A DNA stretch of 64,000 nucleotides from Emydura subglobosa (taxonomy: Eukaryota > Chordata > Testudines > Chelidae): positions 2,243,794-2,307,793 of the forward strand of contig ML679963.1 in the NCBI GenBank assembly GCA_007922225.1, in the 5' to 3' direction. Within the stretch, counting starts at the first letter, position 1. Every line of letters begins with the position of its first letter. The translations under genes were made by a program, and so were the position numbers. The notes under the pieces were generated by a model that was not told the DNA's origin, searched no databases, and saw only the letters and a list, made by a program, of their open reading frames with translations. Positions 1 to 12,500 of the stretch are shown here, in pieces.

Positions 1-483
1 TTCAGTCTTGGGTTCTCACACTGCTCTGCTAATATATCTCAGTGCAGGTATTTTAAAAAATCTCTCTCTCTTACACACACGCACACGTACACGTACACGT
101 GCTCCGGTGCCCTGTGGTATTACATTTCCAAGTATGTCTTGAGCAGAGATTGCTTATTTTGTTGAATTGGACCAAATTGTGGTGGTCTTTTGTGATGTAC
201 TTTACTTGGAAATTGTATTGTAAAACTGATTATTATTTCTATACTAGTTTGGGATAGTTTTTTTCCATGGTACAACTGCACTGATCTGTTGTATGTTTGT
301 TAATGAATTTTCAGTTTGTCTTATGACTCGCCAGAAAAAAGCTGTTTAAAAAAAAATACAATGAAATTACTTTATTGAAAAATAAGCTATGGATTTTAGT
401 TATAGTGCTAGAAAAAATAACATTTATTATAACCCGTGTAAACGCAATAATCTAATTCTATTGCTAATATTCTCTTTTAATAG

Positions 484-540
484 ACATCTGTGGGTGAGAG
501 TCTACAAAAAGAAGCATTAAAAAAGCAAGTAATGAAGCAA
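484..540 (+). CDS. NSRP1: NSRP1 coding exon (19 codons, phase 0-0)
   Basis: The acceptor TTTTAATAG precedes ACATCTGTG and the donor GTAAGT follows AAGCAA. It encodes TSVGESLQKEALKKQVMKQ, matching the human segment TSVSESLQREAAKKQAMKQ. It is too short to show as an open reading frame on its own; homology plus both splice sites supports it. Confidence 0.93.
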
Positions 541-3500
541 GTAAGTTGGGGTATGGGAGTCCTAATGCATATAACACAGTAAAAAGTTGCTATGATTAGC
601 AACCATGCCAGCGAACAATGTTTTGTCTTTGCCAGCAACTTACGCTGGTTGTCTTCATGTAACCTATTCAGGATACAGTTTTTTTTGCAGTGTGGATAAG
701 ACGACTTCCTTCTTAACCATGCCTTCGTAACTAGTTTGGCCAGTCCCTGTTACTCCCAGTTCTCCATGCATCAATACATCCTAGAATACATTGCTACATA
801 TGCTGCTGGTACTGCAGTATGGGCAAGTCCTTCGGGCATTCTGTCTTCAGATTTCCTCAGAATTCACGGACACAATTAGGCTCTGTAATGCATGTACAAA
901 CATTGTGTACAACTTTTCTACTTCATGCAGTGGCTGAAATATGAACATAATTCAAACTGTGTTATTTGCAACCAGGTCAGATGAAAGTATTGTAATAAGA
1001 TTGTACTTTTACTGAGGTCAGGGCCTTAGAGAGAGTGTTGTTTATTATTTATAGTTCTAAGTTTCCACGTAGATTCACTCTTGAACGTTAGGATTAATTG
1101 TAATTAGGCTGACCTGTTTATGGCCATGGTCAAAGGTACACATTGTAAAGCTTTTAGATAATTATATTCATTGGGCATGTGCTTTCCAAATCATTATAAG
1201 AGGCGTAAGAATCTAAGAGTGGGGATCTATAGCATCCTAATTTTGGAGAATTGAAATTATAGCTAAGTAATTTTGCCATAATGGTATTTGTTAAATTAGT
1301 TGTTTGACTTTTTAAGGAAAGAACACATGCACAAAAGCTTGTTCTGTGTTATTACACAGCAGGTTGTGAAACAAAAATAACAGAAATATTGGATAATTTC
1401 ACATTTAGAAGTAATGTTTAAAAATTAACTCAAACAGTGATTTTCTACATCACATCTGCAATGCAAGTTCTTCTTTAAAAGTGGATTTAGAATTCTCTAT
1501 TTCCAATTCTCTGTGTTCTAATTTAGCAAATCTGAAGTAGGAGTCTTTCTCCTAACAAAGGCTGATTTTTAACTTCTATATTTTTACGGGTGTAATAAAT
1601 TATACCACTTTTCTGAACAAGACTGTTTTTGGGAATCTTTGGCTATGTCCAAAAGTAGTTGAAAAACAGCCTAATGCAAACTTTGTAACTGAAGTTTCCA
1701 TAGAGCTGAATATAGTTTACAATACACAATAAAACTTGAAGACTTACTTAATACACACATTGTAAAACCATGAGAAGTTGCATTTCTTTCTGTGATGTAG
1801 AATGTAGTGATGCTTTATTGAATGAATTTTTTAAGCAACCTTATTTTGGAGGGAGAATGTAATATTTAAGGAAATTAAAGATAACAAAAAAAGTGAAGAG
1901 TTCTTGTATATTGGAGTTCTTGCCAGCAATTAGTCTTGTATTGTATTCAGGGATAAATTGTCCAGGAGGAACATGATACGTAAATATTGTTCTTCTTATA
2001 ATTACTCTTATTTTTAATTCTGATACCAAACCAAGGACTTCGTATATGGAGTTGTGGTGAACTTATGTTCAGTTTCTTAGTAGATTTATATCATGAGCTA
2101 ATCTAGTTAAAGCAAAATATATGAATAAAAAGTTTTAAAAGCTTAGTTACATGTTTCATTGTTCTGTCTTTCTCCTTTTTTTTTAAGACCAAACTTGAGA
2201 TTCAGAAGGCCTTGGCAGAAGACTCCACAGTATATGAATATGACAGTATTTATGATGAAATGCAGCAGCAGAAGAAAGAAAGTAATGACAAAGTACTCTC
2301 AGGAAAAGATGACAAAAAGGTCCAGACCTGAAAATAACACCTCTGTATGCTAGGAATAACCAGGGCCACTTAACTGTGTTTACTAAGTTTCCTGATATCC
2401 TAGTAATCCGTTGTGCATTCTGTAGCAAGGGCCCACATGTGTTGGGCTCAAAATCATGTTACATAAGATGGTAATGTTGTAAGACTGGTAGTTGGTCATA
2501 TTGTAAAGTTGTTTGTTCATCAAATATTACAGGATTGTCGTCCCATTTCATTCTGTGTTGATTGGGAGGACAACAGGCTCTGTACTTGCTTCCTACCCAT
2601 AAGTTCTTTGGGGTAAGGACCATGTGAATTTCTGGAGAGCCTGTTACAATGGGATAATCCGGATAAAGCCTTCAGGCACTACAGCAATACTACTACCACT
2701 ACTACTAACTCTACTACTACTACTACTACTACTAAAAGGCACCCTAACTGAATGGGGGAATGGCTGTCTTTGGGCAACATGACTGAATTTTGTAGCAGTG
2801 AATATACGCTGTCTGCTTCTCACTGGTTAGCTGATATAGGGACTGTCAAGAAGCTAAAGTAATTACATTTCATCTGTAAAATGTGAACCAGTTTCTACAG
2901 CCCGATTCCTTATTCCAGAAAATGGCTGAATTATCGTGACAAATCACATTTTCATTATTGCTCATGGCATTTGGTAATGGAGTGTTTGTCAGGCTATGAT
3001 AAGTCTAAATGAAGAATACATCCCATTCCCTTATAGCAAGTTGAAAAGGGAGAGAATTACCACAAGACAGAAAGCTACTGGAAGAGAGGTTGTATTGAAA
3101 GCATTTGATTTCAGTCTGAACAGCACTGTACCACTTGAAGCTAGGCTGAGATTTTTGTTGAATACAGTAACCTATTTCATTAATGAGGAGAAAGTTCCCA
3201 TGATCTGGAGCTGAAAAATGTTTGTATTAGTTCATTGAGATCATTGTCCCAACAGTGGTGACAGTATAAACTAGCTGGATTGGCTACTGCCATTTTTGTT
3301 CCACTGAAAACTGAATTCTTAGTGCATTTAGCAACACTAATTTGTCTTTTCTCAGCCACCTTGATTTCCTCTCATTACTGTTTTTTCCCCCACCCTAGCC
3401 CAAATATATCCAAAATATCCTCAAAGCAGCTGAGGTAAGAAAGCAGGAGCAGGAAAAAAGAATGGAAAAAAAAATTCAGAAGGAGCGTGAAATGGAAGGA

Positions 3501-6500
3501 GGAGAGTTTGATGACAAAGAGGCCTTTGTGACATCAGCCTATAAGAAGAAACTGCAAGAAAGGGCTGAGGAGGAGGAAAGAGAAAAAAAGGAAGCAGCGC
3601 TAGAGGGTGAGATTTATGCTGAACCAATATAACTCCCCCTCAAAAGGGAAGTGCGTGGGCTTTTCCAGTAAAACATAGTCATGAGTATGATGCACAGAGT
3701 TTTCATCATGGCCTCTGAATGAGGATTGAGGGAGGGGTACTGTAATAGTAATCATAGAAATGTAGGGCTGGAAGGGACATCAAGAGGTCATTTAGTTTAT
3801 TGCCCATGCTGAGTCAGGATTAACCATCCATGTATTTTCTGACAGTTTTACATGCCTCTTTCACCCCTCCGCCCCCACCTCTTCATTCTCTCCCGTTTTT
3901 TGTCCAATGAGTTGGCCACTATATTTTGAATGTCTCTCTTACCCTTTCCAGCCTTTCCAGGGCCCCTAACTATCATTTTTTGGACACATGCCATTTTAGG
4001 GACTGGGAGAAACACTTTTAAAATTTATTTTTCTCTCCTAGAAGCAGTAAAAATAAGTTAATGCATATAGATTTCATGTCTTTTTTCCATATTTTAATAG
4101 GGAAATATGCTTTTTATGCAGTTAGTACAATTCTAAATAAAGCAATTAAATAATTGTACAAAGTCTTGCTGACAGAGGAGTAAAGAAATGTTAATACACT
4201 TGTATATTCATAAACGGTAAGGCCAAAAGCATAGAGAGCACTGTGACCATCTAATTGCCCACTTGTATAACACAGGCCATAAAATGTCCTGGAATTAATT
4301 CCTATTTGAAATACAGCACATCTTTTAGAAAAATATCCAATCTTGATTTTAAAATTGCTAGTGATGGCAGATCCACTATGACCCTTGGTAAAGTGTTCCA
4401 GTGGTTAATTACTCTCACTATTAAAATTTTACAGATTTAATTTGTCTATTTCAATTTTCAGCCATTGGATCTTGTTGTACCTTTGTCTGCTAGATTGAAG
4501 AGCCCTTTATCACATTTTTGTTCCCATGTATGTACCTAATAACCTGTGAAAAACTCACTGCCCTAATGGTCTCTTAAACTAAATAGACTGAGCTCCTTGA
4601 GTTTATCACTGTATGGCAGGTTTTCTAACCATTCTCGTGGCTCTTCTCTGAACTTTCTGCAATTTAGCAACATCCTTCTTGAATTATGGACACCAGATCT
4701 GGACACAGTATTTCAGCAGTGGTCGTATCAGTGCCAAAGACAGCAGTAATGTAACCTCCCTGCTCAAGATTTCCCTGTTCGTATTCCCAAGGATTGCATT
4801 AGCCCTTTTGGCCACAGCGTCACATTGGGAACTCATGGTCAGCTGATTATCCCTATGACTCCCAAGTCTTTTTCAGAGCCACTGCTTCATAGGATAGAGT
4901 CCCCCATCTTGTAGGTATGGCCAGCATTCTTTGTTTCTAGATGTGTACAATAATGTTTGGCCATATTACACTGCATATTGTTTGCCTGACCCAGCTCACC
5001 AAGCAGTCCAGATTTCTCTGTGTCAGTGACCTGGCCTCTTCGTTATTTACCACGCCTGCAACCTTTGTGTCATCTGCAAACTTTATCGGTGATGATTTTA
5101 TGTTTTCTTTGAAGTCATTAAAAAAAAATGTGAAATAGCAGAGGGCCAAGAACCAATCCCTGAGAGACTGCACTGGAAACACACCCACTCAGTGATGATT
5201 CCTTGTTTAGAATGATATTTTCAACCTGACAGTTAGCCAGTTTTTTAATCCATTTAATGTGTGACATGTTGATTTTTATATCTTTCTAGTTTTTTAATCA
5301 AAATGTCATATGGTTCCAAGTCAAATGCCTTACTGAAGTCTAAGTATATTACATCAACGTTATTATTTTTATCAACCAAACTTGTAATCTCATTAAAAAA
5401 AAAATCAGGATTAGTTTGACATTATTTATTTTCCATAAACCCATGTTGTGTGGCATTAATTATATGACCCTTCTTTAAATTTTTATTAATAGAGTCCTGT
5501 ATTGGCCATTCCATTATTTTGTTTTGCCCAGAATTGATGACAGGCCTACAATTAATTACCTGGTTATCCCCTTTACCCTGTTTAGACATTGGTACAACAT
5601 TAGCTTTCCTCCAGTTTTCTGGAACTTCCTCAGTGTTCCAAGACATATTGAAAAATAACATTAATGGTCCAGCAAGATCCTTGGCCAGCCTTTTTAAACT
5701 CTTGGATGTAAATAATCTAAAGTTGCTGATTTTAAAATGTCTAACATTAGTTGCTGATGTTTATCATCCTCTCAAGTTATTATTGGAATGGAAAGTATTC
5801 TATTATCATCATATATTATGACTACATCATCTTATTTTCCCCAAATACCAAACAGAAATATTTATTTAACACTTCTGCCTTTTCTGCATTATTATTTACA
5901 ATTCTACCATTTCCATCTAGTAATGGACCAGTACTATTGATATAATTTTTGTGTGTTCCTGAAATACCTAAAAAACCTTATTGTCTCCAAATCTGCTGGC
6001 CATAGGTTTCTCCTCGTGTCCTCTTACTTCCATTATCAATTTTCTGCAATTCCTAGCCTCTGATTTATATTCTTTATTGTCAAATACCCCTTTCTTCCCT
6101 TTGTTATATATTGTATTTTAATTTTTATAGCTGCCTTCACTTCCTGTCTTAGACAGGAAGTGGTGTTTTAACTTGTCTGATACCTCCACTCACCCTGCCC
6201 CTTTTCCTGACTTTTTAGTTACCTTTAAAAAACATGTCCTCCAACTCTATCCTATGCTCTTTTCCTTACTCATTTAGTTAGTATCTAATACTATCATCTC
6301 CATATCCTTCTGTTAAATATACAGTTTTTAATCAAAGATTTAATTAAATAAAATCTGACATCAAATAAAGTTTTAAAAAATAATCTATCCTAAACTAACA
6401 AGAAAAAACAAGGCATGTGGATATGAGAGCTGATCTGGATTTTAGGGAAAACTTTGGCAACTGACTGAAATCTTTTTTTTGAAACTATTTTGTATCCATT

Positions 6501-9500
6501 CTTTGTTGGCTGTCAGGCTTTAGTATTAGTAAGCAGTTTATCAGATAAAAGGGATTCCTAACTTCATGAGGCATTATTTATCCTTTTGTTTTGCCAGTCT
6601 TTGTAATCACTTTTTCATGAGGCATCAGAAATAATAAATAAATAACATTAACAAATGTATCTGTAGGATTACATACTTAGTGATGTTTTGGAGCAGTCCC
6701 TTCAAAGCAGTAATTCATTATCATCATTTGTTTTAATTATCATCGTCCTAAGGAATTAATTTTCCTGTTCTTTTGTAACACTTACATTTCTTACACAAGC
6801 TGTAACCTTAGGGATTTGACAGCATTAAATAACACAAGACGGTAAAGAACAGACCTGAGAAATTACTGAACACGAGGCATTATAGTGACTAAAGCCCTAA
6901 CTCGGGTACCAGCAGGAAATTAAAAGGTGTAGTTGAAGTGGAAGAGGGTATGATTTAAGAAGAGATTTGAAGGAGAGGAGAGCTTGTGTGGCCCAGAGAT
7001 ATTTTGCACTGTCCCAGGTGCCCCACCATCATATATATACCACACATGCACAAGCATATGGAACTTTTGTCAGATGATTAAACTGTATACCTTTGGTTTT
7101 GATAAGCTATAACCTACCAACAAGTTTGAAATATAAAAAGAATTCAACACTGACTGTGGAAATGTCTTTGCTCTACCTAGAAAGTAGGCCTGAAGATGTT
7201 AAGGTAATTAGGTGGGCCAATTAACGGCTTAGGCTGCATCTGGAGGAGAAATCAGGAAAAGGCAGGGTGAGTGGAGGTGTCAGTTGCTGCCTTTATCTCT
7301 GTCTTCAATCAGTTAAAAAGCTATGACTTGTCTTTTTACATTTTATTTTTATTGTAAGTTACCTTCGTAAAGGAGGATTTTGTATGCTGTTGATATTCTC
7401 TGGAGCCTAAACTTTCTTCACATTTGTAAAGTATACCCCTGTAAAATGTTTTTACAGTTTTTTGCTAGGTTGGGTTTTTCTGCATGTTTTGCAATTAATT
7501 CATTTAATCAAATCATTAAAAACAAGCCAATGCTATTTTAAAGAAGTTAGGATAGTATATCTTTTAAACATTGCATTATGCAATATTGTTGTAGCTGTGT
7601 CAGTGCCAGGATATTAGAGAGACAAGGTGGGTGAGGTAATATCTGTTGGTGGGAGAAGTTGGTCCAATAAAAGATATTACCTTACCCACCTTGTCTCTCA
7701 AACATTGTATTTTAATTTATTTCACCATACCTTTTCCTCTATGGTTAAGACAAAACCAAATGTTTGAGTGGTAGGGGAGGTGTGGTGGGGGTTACTGTTG
7801 GTGTACAAGGTATACTATATAATGTAAAGTTTTGTATAAACACAGAAAAATTACATCTTTGGGGCTGCTTCAATGTGATGAAAAATAAAATGGAGAAAAG
7901 TAATAGTTTTGCACGTAGCTCTACAAAGATATTGATACATTTTGATTATATATAAAACTTTCTTGGATAACTCTGAAAGCTAGCTGTAGAACTGTGCCCA
8001 GTACACATGTAACCATTATATTTTCTCTGTATAGCACTAATATTTGTGTGTGTGTGTTAACACGTCTCCTTTTTTTCCTTTCTCAGTAAGACTAACTAAA
8101 TAAAAAGTGTATTTCCCTCTTAAAATGACAAAAAGATACAAAATCTATATTTATTAATTTATTTTTAATGTTTCCAGTAAGGATAAATTAAATAGCTAAA
8201 AATTTTATTTTTCAAAATGTCCAACAGCACCAATAATGCATGTGTTAAAAAATTATTGCTAGATGCCCTGGAAACCGTAGATGGGATTTCCAAAACCATA
8301 CAGCCAACTCAGTGGACAAAGAGAGGGCAGGACTAAAGGTGGGGGTGGGAAACTGTCAAAAATACATGGTGAGAAAAGGTATAGTGTAATCGCTACTTAC
8401 TGTGAAGGAAGAGCAGAGAACAACACAGTGGACTGAATGAGAGTCCACTTTGTGGCAGTAGTTTACTCTGGCAGATCGCTGTGGGATGTGAGGATATAGA
8501 GTAGTACCTCGCTCCTAATATCAGTACTGCTTGGGTAATTTTTGCACCTGAAAAGGGGTATCTTTTAAAAGGAAAATAGTGAGTCTGTGTTACTCAGGAA
8601 GAGTCTGCAGCAATATTAATAGCAGTCCTTATGCCAGATTTACAGTCATGTGTCCCAGAGATGAAGATAACTGTTTTTAGCCTTAAAGCGCAGTAGCCAG
8701 CATAATTAGAAAGGAAAATAATTAAATTTGGTAGACTTACTTTCTTCTGCATTTTCAGTATCCTGAACATCTGTTTCTGGATTAGGAGTTTACCACACGT
8801 AAATAGGGTCTGGTTAATGTTCATGTAATGTTCATGTTGTTTTCCTTTCCTTAGCATGCCTGGATGTGACCAAACAGAAGGATCTCAGTGGATTTTATAG
8901 ACATCTTTTAAACCAGACAGTGGGAGAAGAAGAGATGCCCAAATGCAGCCTTCGTGAAGCCAGGTAGGACATCGTTCCAGAAGGACTTCATATATAAAAT
9001 TTCTTCATGCTGTTCATAATTCCAAGTGTCACTAGAGTCCTAAAGGGAAGGCAGTACCAAAGCAGGGTGGAAGGAGCTTGCTTTGGAGAGTTGATTACAC
9101 CATCTTCTGGAAAATGGGAAATCATTGTTATTGGGTGAAACGATAGACTAGGAGAAGGAAGCAACGCAAAGATCTTGTTTAAAAGGCTCGTTTTTACTTT
9201 GACATTATACCATTTTCAATAAGCCATAGTAAGCCAAAAGTTTTGCTACCTGGGGCAGAGGAAGAAGAAGATAGTTTTGGGCTCAGGTGGATAATGATAT
9301 TTAATAGTTGTGCAACTTCACTTTACAAAACACTGGAAAATTGAAAAGCATGAATCTCTGTCTTTGTGCGTGGCAACATTTCACCATAAAAATGAAAAAA
9401 ATACTTCAGTTTTCTTGATTTGTTAATACCTGTGACAAAAGGCAAGCAATCAAATTTACAACAAGTCTATTGGAAATATTTTAAAATTTTACATATACAG

Positions 9501-12500
9501 TGCACAACAAAATAATTAAATGGTGCTGTGTTACAGGGCCAATATAAAGAGAACACAAGTGGGTCGTCTCTGATTAGAGATGTTGGCTGAGTTTTATTTT
9601 ACTGTAGACTTTATAGCAACCAATGACCATTCGAGGCACTTCATCCAGGTTAAAACTAATTTGGTGGGACCTTAGACTAGTCCTTGATGATCAGGTGCGT
9701 GTTCGATATCCTAAGACTATGAATATTACCTTCAATCAGGAGGCTTCCTGGGACTGAAATTGAATGTAGTCTCAAATTAGTTCTTAACTGCAGTGAGGAA
9801 GATTATCACTTCAGAGCTACTCATCTTCTTGAGAGAGACAGATTCTGGCTTGCATTTATAGTGAGACCATCTCAGAAATAATGGGGAAAACATAGCAGGA
9901 GGTCAGCATACTTACCAGTTGGAAGAGAGGGAGATGCTACCTCTAGCAGTCAGATGTAAAATGGCCAAGTTATGGCTGCTGTTGTTTGTGTCACTGAGAT
10001 TTAAAGGACCAGCTGCTAGAACAGTATGCTCTTCTAAAGCAGCGTCAACAAAATTCTTCTTCTGTAATAGTAAAATAAATTGCTTTTCACATTTGCCTGT
10101 TTCCAAATTCATCCGTTAGTTACTCTCTGATTTATCTATGCTTATGAAACAATGGTAGTAGTCATTAACCCACTTGGGTTTGTATTTGCTTGAACAATTC
10201 TCTCAGTTTGAAACTGCTGTATTTAAGTGCAGTTATGTTCAGAAAAATAACTATTTCAGAATGGTGGCTTCTTAGTCAGTATATCTGCTTTCTGGGTGTT
10301 TTCAGACCATAATTATTGATTACAAATAAGTTTTGCTGCTATGAGTTCTATAGAACTAATTAATTTATGGGAAAACAAGTAGGAATCTCTTCTGCTGAAT
10401 CCAACAAAACTGTCTGCTGAGTTCAGCTTTAGATTTTTAAGGGTTTTTTTTTCATTATGCTGGTGTAAGGTACAGAAAGAAAACATCTAGATTTTCAGAT
10501 GTTAGACAGAGTTTGCAGCACTGCCAAATAGAATTTTCACCTTTGACTTATAAACTTCATCATTTATATTTGGAAGACCATTGAAAAAGAATAAGTTTGG
10601 AATATACGGTATAATTTTTAGAGTCCTTTTCCGAGAATAACTATACTTTAAACCAGGGTTCAAACTTTCAGCCTGGCCAGATGGTCCACTGATTCTCAAG
10701 GAGAATTTACCACAGACTGTTGCTGTAGCTACATGATTAGTGAAGACAGACATGTGGGTTATGGAATTAAAAATGCACTCTGTCAAAAAAAACTAAAGTA
10801 TTGTAGTGTTTTTGGTCATTGTCCAAGTTTGAGATCTGTGAGCTTGTCTCACTTTCCGGTTTTACTGTATTCAGCAAGTTAAGAACTGTAACAAGATGCT
10901 AGTGTCAGTTTAACCAGAAGACTGAGATCCTTGCCAATAAGCACAGAAATAGTCAGAAATATTATGCTGAAATGTAAACTTGTAGTATCTTATGAGGACA
11001 TATCTTTAGCATGAAGAGTTCTGCTTACAGGTATTAATAAAAATAATGAGAGTTGTATTTGTAACTCTCAAACACCAAACAAAAAATCATTCCTCTTCCC
11101 CATGTGGAATTATATGTCATGGGTAGGATTGTGAGCCACTTAAGAAAGGGTTTGCCATGTAGATCATATTACTAGGATACACATCTGTGTTTTGTCCCTT
11201 AAAGGAGGACCATTAAGCTATGAAACTACTCATTTTTGAAATTCAAACCCTACTTTTTCCGTGTGTTGAAAGTCAAAGCAGCTGTTTTCCATGACTCATA
11301 TAATACCAAAGAACCTGATGCAAACTTTCAGTACAAATGCCTGAGTTGGAATATTAGAACTGGAACAGCATACCAGATTTGCCTGCTTTTAGAATTTTCA
11401 GCTGCATCACTTTTTAACAGTGATGTTAAAGTCCCAACAAAAAGTCGCAAACTCCAGAATAGTTTGAGACTGCAGGCTGTGTAATATCTTTTTTTTTCCC
11501 TCCCACAACAATGATGACAAATCTAGGATAAAGGAAGAAAAATCTACCAGTAAGTCTGATGAATCCAGCCAAAGAAACAAAAGTCCAGATGAGGGGCCAA
11601 GACTTAAAACCCCTGCTAAGGAAGAGGATAACCCAGATGTGGACAGTGACTTAGAAAGTGATAGTGGTGGTGATGATTGTAAAAATAGCAGAGTTAGTTC
11701 TAAAATGAAGGAAAGTCGATACAGCTGTGAGAGAATCGAGGAGGATTCCAAACATCAGAGGAACCGGAAGCACTCCAGCTCATCAGAGTCATCCAGCGAG
11801 GAGGGAAGCCACCACACAAAAACCCATACAAATCGTCCTAGGAGAGGAGAGAGTGGAACAGGTAGAAGGGAAAAAGATGAACAACACAAAGAGAGGGATT
11901 ATGAGAGAAGAGATAGAAACCAGGAAAAGGATCACCGGAGAGAAAAGGAAGACCAACATAGATATGGGGATCATACCAATAAAGATAACAATAGAAAGAG
12001 GGATGAGCAAGAAAACAAACAGAGGGGGAAAGAGAGAGAAGAATATGACAAAGAATGTAGGAAAGAGAAAGAGAGGGAGGCTAAGTATTCAGAAAGGGAA
12101 CGAGAGAAAGAGCAACTAAGAAATGGTAAAGACAGATACAGTGATAGAGAAAGGGAAAGAGGGGAGAAATGCAGAGAAAAAGAGGAACATCTGAAGGAAA
12201 AGAAAGAGAGAGATGATAAAGATGACAAGAAATACCGGGACAGGAAGGAAGGTAGTCCTAGAACCTCAGAAAGGGATAGGGACAAGAAGGAAAGATCCTT
12301 AGAAAAAGACAGACAGCCTGACCAAGAAAGAGAGGCAAAGGATAGAAAGAGTGGTGATGAGAGAACCTCAGGCTCTGAAAGATTGACTGAGCCAAAACGT
12401 AAGGATGCAGAGGAAGGGCAACAAGGAGCAGAGCACATGGAAGAAAAAGCTGTGTGTGTGAGCAAATTTGCCAAGCGGAGCAGTGAAGAGACAGTGATGT

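Larger units (their letters stand above)
3607..8854. other. Large NSRP1 intron, partly CR1-derived
   Basis: Intron of about 5.2 kb. It contains a short CR1 3' end (3745-3855), a CR1 body (4200-6290) and an inverted-repeat element (7575-7710). The remainder is AT-rich without recognisable features. Confidence 0.8.

Noticed and set aside
11727..12119. Second plus-strand open frame of 130 codons inside the NSRP1 exon
   Set aside because: Overlaps the proven NSRP1 frame and results from the same repetitive purine-rich sequence.
11971..12474. 167-codon antisense open frame rich in Ser/Leu/Phe opposite the last NSRP1 exon
   Set aside because: It is the complement of GA-rich Arg/Glu/Lys coding repeats; the composition alone keeps it open. 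No independent gene signal.
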